Shown here: positions 1 through 57,300 of the stretch, piece after piece
How the letters are laid out: each line of letters begins with the position of its first letter
Position numbering within the stretch: the stretch's first letter is position 1
Assembly: GCF_040807025.1 (NCBI RefSeq)
Contig: NC_090942.1
Coordinates: forward strand, 37,774,911-37,838,910
Length of the DNA stretch: 64,000 bases
Source of the DNA: Struthio camelus
Taxonomy: Eukaryota; Chordata; Aves; Struthioniformes; Struthionidae
Direction: 5' to 3'
The notes under the pieces: model-generated
What the model was told of the DNA's origin: nothing
The model's database searches: none
What the model saw: only the letters and a program-made list of their open reading frames with translations
Program-made: the position numbers and the translations under genes

Positions 1-910
1 ACTTTCTGCAATTCATTCACATAAAACAATGAAATTGAATACATGATCTATTTATTTTCCTACTTCTGTGTTGTTTGCCATCCTGCTTCGTTCTTTGGAG
101 CTCAATATGTGAGTCTCCCTCTTTCATCTCCTATAAAGAGAGATGTTTGCTGGCCTATAGTTGTATGCTTCCAGGTAGAAGGGTGGCTGTCCTAATTGTC
201 TGAGGCACGCAGTGATTCAACCTGGAATGAACTCTTACACATACAGGATAGCTGCTATCTTAGTGCTATAATACAAATTGAACCAAAGCTAAAAGCATAC
301 TCTTTATGTAAGAGGCAGTCAAAGCGTGCTGCTTTCACGTGCTGGATCTCACTCTCTCTGTGGAGAGTTTGGCAGGGACTGTGTTTTTCAGAGCCTGTTG
401 GATTCTTTAAACAGGAGAACTGTACTATGTATTTCTCCTAGTTTAGCATGGGTGAATGACTTTGAACTTTGTCTTGAATCTACTGCAGCTGCCCATTCCT
501 GCATTTTCAGTCAAGGATGCAGGAGTAGCATGAAATTGAAGCATGAATAGCTTCATGAGTAGCATGAGTTGGTGATGTGAGAATACATGCAAAGTGGATG
601 AGGAAATGGGATTGAGTTCTTTAAAGGTTGTGATGGTGTGTGATAACAAGACAGGAGCTCATGATTGCAGGAGGATGTGGAGTCCTCATTGGAACACGTG
701 AGAGCAGGAATGCTACGTGTTATAGGTGTGCCATGGACATACTGGATAGCTTACCTAAATAGCTTCAGAATAGTTTTGCTTTGAATTCCATTAAACTGGT
801 GACATAATTATGACCCAGAAAGTACTTTCATTGCTATTTATATTAAAATAGTGTTTCATTAAAAAATCAAGAGTTACAACATTCAAGTGAAAATAAATTT
901 CTTTTTACAG
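1..910 (+). other. USP15 intron 2 (3' part)
   Basis: This stretch precedes the first visible coding exon and ends in a normal pyrimidine-rich acceptor (cttttt acag). It is AT-rich. I see no exon, repeat of a known family or RNA gene in it. Short open frames at 196-649 overlap on both strands and look like chance. It is called intron 2 because the next exon starts in the middle of a codon and matches exon 3 of the family. Confidence 0.8.
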
Positions 911-45676
<44,766 letters not shown>

Positions 45677-45839
45677 TGGAAGACCTAGAAGCCATAAAAG
45701 AGACTTTCTTACTGGGGATACCTATTGAAAGAATGAAATCGCCCACCAAATTAAAAACAAAAATCTGAGACAGGGAATTTCAGATAATAGAATGTAAATC
45801 TTTATTACATTTTAACATGTGCAGTACTTGAAGTGAAAC

Positions 45840-45845
45840 AATAAA
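45840..45845 (+). promoter_or_regulatory. USP15: Candidate proximal poly(A) signal AATAAA
   Basis: AATAAA 164 nt after the stop, followed within 40 nt by a tgtctct-type downstream element. A good candidate for a short 3' UTR isoform. Confidence 0.55.
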
Positions 45846-47086
45846 AACTTTAACAAAAATTGTCTCTAATGCATTTACAGTCTTGTATTCACAAGCTATA
45901 TATAGGAAATCACAAATAAACCCCTTTTAAGTTTTCTGCTGCTGTTCTGATGGATTATGTTTTTCTTTTGTTTTGGATGTGAGTTGATATCTAAATTGTT
46001 AAATTTGTGGACTTCTGACATTTATTTCCTTAGTACTGCAAGAATACTACTGCCAAATCTAGTTTCTGGATGAATATATTCCTGTTCATTAGGCTGTCAC
46101 ACAAACTACAAATAAAAATGTCATAAATATATGAGCAGTAGCTTTCTTGAAACATCAAATTTTTATGTTTTTCCCTGAAAATTAATTTAAAATAAATCAA
46201 TCATGATAGAAGAAAATAGCTTGAAAAGGTGTTTTAACCTTTTGTGGTATAGTTGAGCATCCAAAATAATATGTTCATCTTATTGCTGCTGTGGAACAGG
46301 TTCTGGATTTCATGCTGCATTAACAAAAAGTTTTTCAATTAAATGTAAGTATCCTTTGTTGCTTGTTGAATCTACTCTGCGGACATAATTCCTGTATCTT
46401 GCTTATAAGACATGCATAATTTTAATCTGGTGTCAGTCCAAAATTTAAAATTGTGCTGTAAGTTCTCTCTCCCCAGTTTTGGTAGTTTGACAGCTTGCAA
46501 ACTACTCTGTAATAAGGTCAGAGTTAAGTGTTCTGTATCCATAGTAATGACTATGTATCAGGCTTAAATGAAACTTCCCCCCCCCCCCCGTATAACATGC
46601 CTTTAAATTGTTAATGAACAAATTGGTTTTAAAAGTAGGCTGGTTAATTTTCTTTGTGTGTTCCTGATGGACTCACCATAGCCTTGCAGCGTATCTAAAA
46701 AGATAACTCATTATAAGAGAATTGGCATTTGCACGTTCAAGTCAGAACCTGTACGGTATATAAGGCATACAAACTTTGAATTGGATTGTGGTTAACTATG
46801 TTCAGGGGTCCAGGATGCCAAAATAAGGGTGATAGATAGGAACATTTTTTAATTTGCTGCTTTCCCTTTGATCTAGCTGGAAGAATGTATTGTTGATTCA
46901 TATACAATACTGCCTTTGAGAGGAACTCTTCAGTGCAGGGGCACACTTCACATATCTGCTACCTGGAGAATTGCTTTGTGTCCCACTATTTAAACAAATA
47001 ATTAAAAAAATAAAAATAAAAGCAAAAAGTATGATGTTCTTCACTTGAACTAATCAAATACAATAGGTTATAAATTGTGTATTGTA

Positions 47087-47092
47087 AATAAA
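47087..47092 (+). promoter_or_regulatory. USP15: Candidate distal poly(A) signal AATAAA
   Basis: AATAAA followed by ttcactctgtgagtgc and ttttggt, a GT-rich region of the kind found after cleavage sites. Another AATAAA at 47383-47388 is an alternative. Confidence 0.45.
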
Positions 47093-47110
47093 AGTTCACT
47101 CTGTGAGTGC

Positions 47111-50100
47111 ACATTTTGGTAAATTATTTATTTATGTTAGCATTTAAAAGTTTAAAAAAAAAATTGCATTTGACCAGGATATAAATGAGGTATGTTGGAC
47201 ATGGCTTTGCTTTATACCTTGATATTAAAACTGGTGTTTCATCCTGGTATTTTAAAGCTGCTTTGAATTTTTTTTTTTTTTATGTAAACTAACCTCCTGC
47301 ATGACAGAGGTTAAAATTTTGTCTGCACTTGAGTTCACTTGGGTTTACATTTGAAATGCGCATGTTTATTTATACAGATTTCAATAAAGCTATTCAAGGC
47401 CTTATTCAGTCTTTCAGTTTCTTACAAATTCTTTTCCCACAATCTTTGTGAAATGTGTAGTCTTTGTTTAATCAGAAGACCTATATTATCGTTGGTTACA
47501 AAAAGGTTATTTAATGACCAAGAGAGAATGAGATTAACAGTATTTCCAGAAGATAGAAGAGAATCCATGTTACACATTCTGTCATTGTCTGGCTCTAAAA
47601 CACTTATAAGGCAGCAGAAAAAATTATTTAATTCCATGAAAGCCAAGATTACTTTAAAAAAAAAAATGATGAGACAGTGACAATAATGGTCAAGTAAAAA
47701 TGTAAGAGCTTTAGGATGATTGGTGGAATGAGACAATATATTTAATATTAGACCAACTGATATGTTGGAGAAAAAAATGATATAGGCCTTTAGGCATGAA
47801 ACATCCAGATCTGAAATACAAAACCCCAATACAAAGCTAAATACTAAATAAAAACATAGCTTCTGAATTTAATTTGGTTATGTTAATCAAACCACTTGAG
47901 AGAAGAGTTATCTGTGAACTGGAGAAAGTAACTCTAGAGAAGGGAATCACATCTTTGAATACCACTTACAAATTTACTTTCCTGCAAAGAGAGCCCCCTA
48001 CGTTTATACTCCTGTTGGTTTTCCCATATCATGTTAGCCTAGAACTTGGGAAATAACTAAACCGGTAGGATCGTCTTTTTATAGACATTATTACTTGAAA
48101 TTGTCCTAACAGCTGCATTACCAATTGTCGTACAGCTCCTCCAACTTGTCTGTATTTGTCAGAAGCAAGCTCCTTGCACGTCACCATACACCAAACGGTA
48201 CCAGACTATGCTTGAGTAACAGATTTAAAACTTGTCCACACATCTCCACAAGTACTACAATAAATTCTTCCTTAAAAGAATAATCAGAAGCTCAGCCCTA
48301 ACGTGTAGATTTCCCAAATTTTGAGTCACTTTATCCAGTAAGACTTAATGGGTTCAGCAGCATTCATTCAGACTGTTGACAAGAGGGAAAAGCACAATTG
48401 GCACTGAGAATGGTTTTTCGTAAAACAGCTGCTAATTCTGAAGGCCTGCGAAAAGCCCTTTCCAAAGATGAGATCGGAACAGTAATATGCCAAGCTGACA
48501 TTACTTTTAATAGAGATCCTGGATTTTACAGCACAAAATAGTAGTCTTCCCTGCCTCTCTACCTTCCACCTGCCCAAGATAATCTGTATGTTCAACGAGC
48601 ACTTGTCATTTTTAAAAGAGCTAAGAGCTTCATTATCTGTTTGCTGGTCCTTCCTTCTCTCCCAGCCTTGCTTCAGAGTTTAGTAGTGCTTGCTAACTTC
48701 TCTCTTGGTCTAATATAACAATTTTTTACCCTTTATGTTCAGTTTTGAGAATTTCTCTTTGTGTCTCAGACCTGAAAGAGAGTTTATATGGCTACAAATA
48801 CTTTTGGCTTCTTTCTTTTTCCAGCTGTACTAGTTGGCTTTATCAGAATTCTTTCCATGGGGATTTTTGCCTCTTTAGACTATCAGAGCTGTAATGTTTT
48901 TGCTGCTTATCTGAAAATTACCAAAAGTTTAAAACAAGAAACACTGGCTTTGATTTTAAAAATGAGAATCTTGATTCAAATTTTTTTTTGTTTGAGAGAA
49001 GGGGAGCATGGTAAAACTCTTTCATTAAATAGCACCTAAACATATTGCTTGTTAATGAACATCACAATTAGGAAGATCCTATATTTGTAGCCCACAATCC
49101 ATTTTTCCCTCAGTCTTGCAGACAGAAATACTGCTAAAATTAATTTCAGTATTTTCTACAAAAGTCTATAAAACCCAAGCTGACATCAACAACTGCAGTA
49201 GAGAGGCTTGGTGTCTCAAAACAGGTTTCTTCTCTTAGTTCTTACTGCACAGTTCAGGGTTTGCTTCACTAATCTTTTAGGTTTGGGTGGTTGTCACTCA
49301 AAAGAGCTGGAGCTTTTTATTGCAGTTTGCCTTGGAAGCTTCAGCTTTCTGAAAAAATTGGGCTGCTTTTACAGAACAGCCCTGGAAAGATATGACTGAG
49401 GCTACATCTGTTATAGGCTATGATTGCTTGAAATACATCTTTTTACATTTGTTGGAAGTATATGAGAATAGCTTTATGCCCTGTATGTATGAGAAGCCTT
49501 CTTTATCCCCAGAGCAGCATGTTCCCCAGAGCTTGAAGCATTTCTACATAAAGTTAGTTGGTATAAGTTTTGGGAACGTTTAGATTTTTGGGCTAGGAGT
49601 AGTAACGTGACCAGATAAACAGTTTTGTACAAGGTAAATGCATAAAGGGATAAAATCCACTACTGTGGCTAGATGAGATGAGTTATGGTGATTTCTTCAA
49701 TCCTTTTCCATTTCATGTTGTCATTAAGCCCATATTAAGCTCAGGGACCTGTTAGTAGTCAAAACTGCCAGCTCTGTATTTGGATCCCATCACAAAAATG
49801 AATGTTGTTCATCCGCCTTCAATTAAGCATTCTCTATTGTGATTTTCATTGTTGGTTCTAACATCGTATCTACCTATGATGTCTATTTTTCTGTGAATAC
49901 TTTTGCAGATGCCTTGATCTGTCAATTTTTAAAAATGGGATTAGAATTTGGGGTATTTTACTGTTTTCAAAGTAAGGACAAAGAAGATGGGTTACTGTCT
50001 TACTATACACACTTCATGGTTTAGCTGCTTTTAAATGTAAGGTTAGATACAAAAGGAGCTTGGCAGTGACGCGCAGAATTACAATGCCAGTATTAAGCAT

Positions 50101-50560
50101 ACAGGCCCATACGGCTGCATGTTTCCCTGAATATCTAGCTAGGTGCAAGACAGCTCTGGTTTGGAAGCGAATCGTTTTTAACAGTGTGTTCCGCCGGAGG
50201 CAAGCGATGAGAAGTAACTGTAACAGCACAAGCACAATACCACTCTAACGCAGCTGTCATTTCCGGATTGAGTTTGTTTGGCCGAGGATAGAGAAACTCA
50301 CTTTTTCCGCATTTTATTTCATGATGCTCCCTAAATGGTTTACATTGTCTAGGAAGAGAATAGGATGCACACTGGCACGTATACAAGAGTGGTTAATCTA
50401 ACTGGTTAATTTGTTGAGCAAAAAGAAGTTTTCTGACAGCCCTCCAGAGCTGAAGTAATTTTCCTATGTGAATGGGGACTGTGACACTGGGATTCATTTC
50501 TATGAATCTTTTTCTGGATTTAGATGGTTGAGGGCCTTTCTGGAAATGAACGATTGGCTC
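47111..50560. other. Intergenic region, no gene seen
   Basis: AT-rich sequence downstream of USP15. Open frames are short or low-complexity and overlap on both strands. No transposon family or RNA gene is recognised. A patch at about 50065-50385 has more CpG than its surroundings (see findings). Confidence 0.7.
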
Positions 50561-50561
50561 A

Positions 50562-50562
<1 letters not shown>

Positions 50563-50626
<64 letters not shown>
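50563..50626. repeat. ATT microsatellite, about 21 units
   Basis: An uninterrupted run of about 21 ATT units in 64 bases, in intergenic DNA about 5 kb after the USP15 stop. Uninterrupted tracts this long are usually polymorphic. The apparent poly-leucine open frame across it is an artefact. Confidence 0.97.
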
Positions 50627-53224
50627 GTTCTTTACCACTGCTTGTGGAGGAGGAAGGATAGTTAGAGATTCTCCCAGAAGCGGATGGGGCTTCCATTACC
50701 CTATATAATCACATTGTCATTCAGGGGATAGATCAGTCTTCAGCTGCCCTGTACACTACTGTGCAGAAGCAAACGCTGCAGTCCTACAACAGAGAGAACA
50801 GGAGAGTTATGGTCCAGGCCCAGGAGCACTTTCCTGAGAGAGCAAAGTCCTAGGTTCCTCTTCCACCTGCAGCTATTTATGCATTATGTGCAATGAATAC
50901 TGTGAATAATGAATATGTGCATAATCAGCTCTGGGAGTGTGGTCTGTAATCAGAACTCCTCTCTCAGGTGAGCATTTTCTTTTGTCCCTTCTTAGGAGCA
51001 GGGATCCCAAGCGGGCTTACCTATAAGACTGGCACTGAGCTACTCAGTGTGCCAACGAGGCAGTTCTGGATATGCGTAATAGCAGAGCTTAAGCAGCTTG
51101 CAAATTTTACTGGTGAAAACTCGGTACACTTCGGACTTAAGAGAACATGGAGTTTTAAACAGGGGATCTGGCTTGACACACTTAAGTGCCACTTCAGAGT
51201 TTGTGGATCTGAGCTTCAATATGTGATAACTTAGTCTCCAGGCAGACTTCATTCTCCCTTTGAAAATGCTCATCTATATATGTGATCTTATATTTGAAGG
51301 AATGTACTTATCCACTAATAGCTCAATCTGGCTAATGTTTAAAGGGTGCTGTTCAAAGTAAGGTTTGTTTAATTAACCAATACCAAGCAGAATCTGCCCC
51401 TTGTCAAATGGTACACCAGGGACTGATGAGGATGTCTAGACGATCTGCATTTCAAACAGAACTACAGTCTAATGGTGATAATTCAGTATATTAACAGAAA
51501 ACAAGGAAACTCAAAAAGCAAATTCAGTACAATTCCCTACCAAATTTTTCTGACAACTTTCATCTTGTCACAGTGCTATCTGATCTAAAGCTGACTTTTA
51601 GAGCCTGTTCCCAGAAACAGTTCTCAAGAATGCCACTTTCATATTTTGGGCAAGGAGACAGAAATTCAATGAGGTCTCTTTTATCAAGGACCTTTATAAT
51701 TTGTCCAGGCTAACTTTTGGAAGTTCTTGGAAAATGTCAGTTAGAAAAAAAATTATATAGCTATTTTAGTTTCTAACATAAATTATTTTGTCTTTGTTGT
51801 TGTTAACTTGGCTTCCTAGACTATACACACCGAGTTTGTAAATTAGCTTCCTAATCAGACATAAAAATTTATAATATTTCTATATGACTGTATCAGAGGT
51901 CATATACAACGTACAGACTTGTGGGAATTTAGTCAAATTGTCAGTTTGGTATAGCAATAAGTATGTGTTCATACATAAGATACAGTAATTCATTCAGTGT
52001 GGATATTCTTAAATTTAAAACTATAGACAGCATATAATTCTAGTTGTTTATGGTGTCTGTCAAAATTTTTGTCATTCGGCCAGTCTTTTAAATAGTCAAG
52101 AAAGAGGTTCCTACAGTCTCTTCTTTAGAATCATTCCTGACAAGAAAACTATAGTATACTTCTTTTCTCTGTTACACTGACAGCACGCTTTTTGATCATT
52201 ATAAATAATAGCAGCAAAAGACAAAAATGATAAAATACAGTTAACCTTGTTAATGAGAGATTTACAGAGACAAAACAGAGGAGGCAGGAGACAGTTTGCA
52301 ACGCCCACTTACTCTACAGTTTTTGCACCAACAATATTTATATTATTTAAGGCCTGACTCGGCTGGTGAAGAGGCCAGAGGTGAAGACAGATTGCCTGTG
52401 ACCACTTGCTCTCATTGCCTTCAGTCAGCGTACTGGGTGCTTCTGTGTAGATCAGTGCCTTGGTCTTTTTTACTATCCATTTTCTCTAGACTTCTACCTG
52501 CCTTCCTAGCACACCGAAGTAAAGTTTGCAACTTACAGTCGAGGGGTCAGAGGAGAAAAGCAGTCAGATGTTACCCTGCCAGATGATGTAGGAATATCTA
52601 TCTTCTGCATCTACAGCCAGTTGCTACTGGGAAAGCTACAGCATCTTCTAGCTTTCCCAGTAAACTTGCACTGTTTTTAAGTGTTCTGAGATCTTCACAG
52701 GAAAGTCAGTATGACGGGCAAAGTAATTAACTGGCAAACCCATAATTTTTCTCCAAAAAATAAACACTCTTCTTCGACATCAGGCTGTGACTTCAGAGTA
52801 CAGTTTCACATTGTTTTTAAGTACTTGTTACGCTGATAAAGAAAATGATCACTGTAAATGCAGTGAAACAGTATTAAGGCTATAGTTGCTGGAATAAGCA
52901 TATTCTTAATCTGCAGGCAAGATGCTTTTTTTACCTTCAGTTTTTTTAATATCTTTTTTATCTCCAGTATAAATCGTAAGAACAGTTCTACTTACTTAGT
53001 TCTAATGTTGCGTGCTCAAGTGGCATTAGGTACTCCTGAGGCAGCTAGAGATCTGACTCACTGAAAAGCAAGTAAATCTTGGAATAGCACGGAAACTCCA
53101 GAATAGCGCAAGTGTGACAAATCTATGGCCATTTATTCCCTTGACTATGGAATGAACTGGGTTCATTCTATTTGCTACTAGCAGTCATCCTGGGCCAAAT
53201 AATGGAAAAGCCAATATAGGACTC
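50627..53224. other. Intergenic region, no gene seen
   Basis: No coding or RNA gene found. It contains a perfect 14-bp inverted repeat at 52625-52662, listed separately. Confidence 0.7.
52625..52662. repeat. Perfect 14-bp inverted repeat, 10-nt loop
   Basis: Left arm tactgggaaagcta (52625-52638) and right arm 52649-52662 are exact reverse complements around a 10-nt loop. It is of mixed base composition, so less likely to be chance than the AT-rich examples. It could be a small hairpin or the tip of a degenerate palindromic element. It is too short for a normal pre-miRNA by itself. Confidence 0.85.
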
Positions 53225-54300
53225 AAATAATAAAGAATTTGTGTCAATCAATATGGTTTCATGAAACATAAGTGTTGCTAGATCTTACAGGAGTTTTATT
53301 ATTAGAAAATAGGCTTGATAAAGATAACAATGTAGGTGGCACCTAAAACAATTTAACTGCTGACCGTAGCGTCACATAACTCTCATCAAAACATTAGTAT
53401 TATGCAGTATTATGCTATACATTTCCAAAGATTAGGACCTGACCAACAATCTCAAAATAGTTTTCACTAGGAACTCAATGTGGAATAGGCATGCTATTAG
53501 AGCGTCTGTGGAACTTGGTCTTAATGTTTTTATTCGGTGTATATACTCTGAGTGTACATAACTGCTCACAAAATTTGGAGATAGCAGTTAGAAATAATTT
53601 CAAGGGAGTGAAGTATCATCTGACTCATTTAGTAAATTGAGTCAATCAATCAAAATTGAACTGCTTAATAATGCTGAACGCAGAAGTATAGTGAAGAAAT
53701 TAGGAACCCACAGCTATAGGATGGTGGGCCATATACCAGAAAGTAGCAAGTGTTCCTAGATCTTGTGCAGCCCTAGTGAACAGGCAATTCTCCATGAGCT
53801 CACAGTGAAACAGTAGCATAAGAATTTGGCCTTGGATGCGTAAGCAGAAATAAGAGTTGGTTTAATCTTCCAAGATCAGCATTAAGTGGGATGCTGGAAA
53901 AATACATCGTTTGAGTTGCTGCCTTTTGAAAGTTAAGATGAAAACTGGGAGACATTATGGAAAAAAGTTACAACTCCTGAGTAAATGCATTTGCACCAAC
54001 ACATAAAAGAACAGATGTTTTATCAGAAAGGCGACTCAGAAGTGACTTGATTTGTGTGCATTACTTTACGGCGGGAAATAATTGCATGCAGGAGGGGTCC
54101 TGGAATGGAGAGTAACATTTAAAGAATTAATGGTTCAAAACTGAAACTGGACAAACTGAAAATAGAGACAAGGGAGGGAGGTGTTTAATGTAATTTACTT
54201 TTTAACAGTGAGAGGAAGATATCAGTGGAACAGCCAGCAAAGGAAAGTGGTGGATTCTGCTCTATCCAGGCTGAAAACCTCTTCTGGACTAAATACAGAG
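53225..54300 (+). mobile_element. Ancient L3/CR1-like LINE relic, sense
   Basis: In order, the + strand shows phrases of a reverse-transcriptase LINE of the L3/CR1 group that I know from reptile genomes: ggtttcatgaaacataagtg near 53250, gcttgataaagataa near 53312, atctcaaaatag near 53450, gatggtgggccatata near 53720, catgagctcacagtg near 53790, gccttggatgcgtaagca near 53830, tttttaacagtgagag near 54200 and gtggtggattct near 54250. The order and spacing fit one old, full-of-deletions copy. All frames are broken. No 3' terminus can be defined. Confidence 0.7.
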
Positions 54301-57300
54301 GTAACTGAAATGTAATGCCCTTCTTCTGCCCGCATGGAGACAAAATCTGAATTATCTGCTGTAGCTTTAAAATCTATGAATCTGTAAATACCACATTCTC
54401 TTCAGAGGAATGTTCTTGCCTGTTCAGACCAAATGACACCATTTAATAAATCAACTATATGTTCAGCTGAATTGTAATTTCCTCTGAGCTCGATGTGTTT
54501 TGAGTCAAGGCCTTCACTCACTAGCATTTCTACGATTTATTAGTATGGGAATAAAACCCAGGTTGTTGTTTCAAGAAAGAAAAAGGAATGATTATTTTTT
54601 CTTTCAGTGTCATCACTACTGACTCACAAAATTGCATTCAGGAAGCAACACCAGATACAGTTAGAACGACCTCTTTGACTTACTGTCCTTTCCTCAAAGT
54701 AACTCTTCCTCCAGGTTACTTCCTAAACTCAAGCACATACCTTTCCTCTTCATTCTTTCTGCAATATTGGGTGAGTATTGCTGCTGCTTTATGCAGATTT
54801 CTGCTAACGAACAATGACAGGTTCAGACATGTCCGTGTTGAAAAATGCAGTTCCTCAAAAACGAAAATTAAAAACCAGAAATCATGCAAATGAAGTGCAG
54901 TCTTCTGCTGGTTCTGAGGGCAGGAAATAGTTTTCCAGAACACTGAAAACGTGTGGAAAGAAGAACTCAGATGAGCTGCACTAGTTTTTAACATCTGTCT
55001 ACGTTGTAAAATACACACTACTCTATGGCTGATCTGTAAATGTGAGCGTGTCTCTCAGCTGAGGAGAAAATCTGCAAATAGGGACAGTAATTTGTAATTC
55101 TGTATCAGTTACACTTATTAAGAGCAAACACAAAGAAAACCATCTTCTGCCAGCTAAGCTGTATGTTCTCAGTGATATTCAAAGAACATACAGTTTAAGA
55201 CAGTTTATATAATATTGGTTTTCTTGTGCAATTTGCTGAATAAGATAAAAGATATTTGAGTCCTATTTTAGTTCTGCTCCCCTCATTCCAAAGGTGAAAC
55301 ATCAGTTTCCACAAACCATAACAACATTCTGCTACATGTGAACATGTCAATAAAAGTTGCAAAGCAGAGTTGCATTTCCGTATCGAATGTAAAATATCAC
55401 TGTTTATGCTGACTTGGTATGACTTAATAGCTAATAGTTGTTCAGTGAAGTAAATGCAGCGTCCACATGAACCTATTTATTTGGTGAGACCAATGCCCTG
55501 TATAACTTCGTCATGGCAGGGATCCTAAATACCAGTTTAAGCGTTAAGTTGAAACGGTCTTATGTTAAGTCCCAGCCTTCCAGTTCTTAAGTGCATATAT
55601 GGATGAATGTTTTTGCATGTTTTAATTTGTGCTGGCTACCGTTTAAACTTGCCTTTGGAAGTGACGGGCCACAACTGCCACACGTTTTGTGGCAGACATG
55701 CTGCTCTGCTTCCTTTGGATGCATTTCCCTGACACTTCCTCATTCTGCAGTACAAGAGAATTTGCTCCAGATTTTTCTTTGCCAGTCAGTATCACCCTGC
55801 ATATTTTGACTCAAAGCAATTATTTAGAACAAGGATTTCTAATGGACTCGTGACTATAGTGCTTAAGCAGCAACAGCATATTTAAGGATGCTGAAAGGAT
55901 TTTGATATGGTAGATGCTGGGGGAGGCAAAAAGCAATTTCACTTGCAGTTTTTGTTAGTTCTCTTTGTACTTGGGATAATGTAATAATACAACATCTTTA
56001 ATGATAGCCTCTGTTGAACAACCAAGGATCCTATAGAGATTTAATGTGCAAAACATCTTCCTTTTCTTACTGAAATCGTTTTAGTATCACAAGTTCCTTG
56101 TTTTATGTCCAAAAGAAATAAAGAAAACCTAGGAAGAAGCACCCGATTTTTAGTAAAAAGGAAGAAGCATGATGGACCTCCTTGAAGATTCTCAAAACTC
56201 AACCGGATATGACGCTGAGCAGCATGTCGGAACTCTGAAGTTCTGACTTCAAAGCTGGTCCTCCTTGGAGCAGGAGGTGGGATCAGAGGACCTGCCGAGG
56301 ATCGGTCTAATCTAAATAATTCAATCACTCTTGTCTTGAATTCTGCTTAGGCTCACCTATTAGCAGATTAGATCAACAAAAAAAGAATATTTTTGAAAGG
56401 ATCTTAAAGTCTATTAGCACACAGGAGCTTTTATCCCTCAAATACTGCTTTAGGAGCAACTACAGTACAAACATTCTCATGAAAAGGCATTTGCAGAACT
56501 CAAACAGAGATTCTTATGCACCTTTCAAAAGTGTATTAGGACTGTCAATAATGGCAGTTTGATTTTTCACTTCTATTTCCCTTTAAAAATTTTGTGCTAC
56601 CAATGAGTTTCTGGTTACTGAAACTACGTGTTTTTGTTTTTTATTGTAAAAGAAAAACATATACGAAAAAATGATTTGTTTTCCAAATTCTCAATGAAAA
56701 AATGTAGTGAACATTTTAGATTAATCAAGCTAATTTCTGGTCAATAAAGTCAATAGAAAGTTTTTGATCTAGTACGATTAAAATATTCATAATTCTGATG
56801 CCCATAATACACAATAATCTATTTTTAAACACCTGATGGGATAGAGATAACAGAATTATCTTCAGAAAATATTCATTCTGAACTGCTGAATTAACTGATT
56901 TTTACAGTTTAATATTAGGTGTACATGTTGGTTTTTAGTACAGGAAATAATGCCGTAGAAGTTGTCTTCAAGTAACGTAACCTTAGACATTTCTGTAATA
57001 ATTTTGTGATAAGGTGGCTAAGATGAAGGGAAAAAACAAAGAAATAAAGCAATCTGTAGAACTACCTACTATGGAATGCATTTGGTTATCCTGTCTATAT
57101 AACCTTTGGATTTCTGTTTGGTTAACTTCATGCTCAGCCAGAGATTGCCATATGGAAAGCTCATTTTTTACTATGTAAATTGCTCCCTTAATATCAAGCG
57201 TGATGGATTACAGTGTCTAAGTTTTACGAGTAGCATTTGACAATATTATTAGGACTTGACTGACATGATATTGTTTTCTTGACATAAAAAGCCCACATAG

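Larger units (their letters stand above)
45677..47110 (+). other. USP15: USP15 3' UTR (end approximate)
   Basis: AT-rich non-coding sequence directly after the stop, with several AATAAA signals (45840, 46111, 46191, 47087) and one further on (47383). A run of 13 C residues lies at 46577-46589. The downstream limit cannot be fixed without transcripts. 47110 is set just after the 47087 signal, which is followed by a GT-rich stretch. Confidence 0.55.

Noticed and set aside
47422-47829. 135-codon antisense frame downstream of USP15
   Set aside because: Hydrophobic, low-complexity reading of AT-rich DNA that overlaps another frame on the opposite strand. No known family and no promoter seen.
50468-50665. 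Open frame with a poly-leucine run
   Set aside because: The leucines are only the ATT microsatellite read in one frame.
56041-56328. 95-codon antisense frame, and a phrase at about 56270 that resembles a CR1 3' end
   Set aside because: The CR1-like words (ggaggtgggatcagaggacc) are too few and the flanks do not continue the match. The frame has no recognisable domain.
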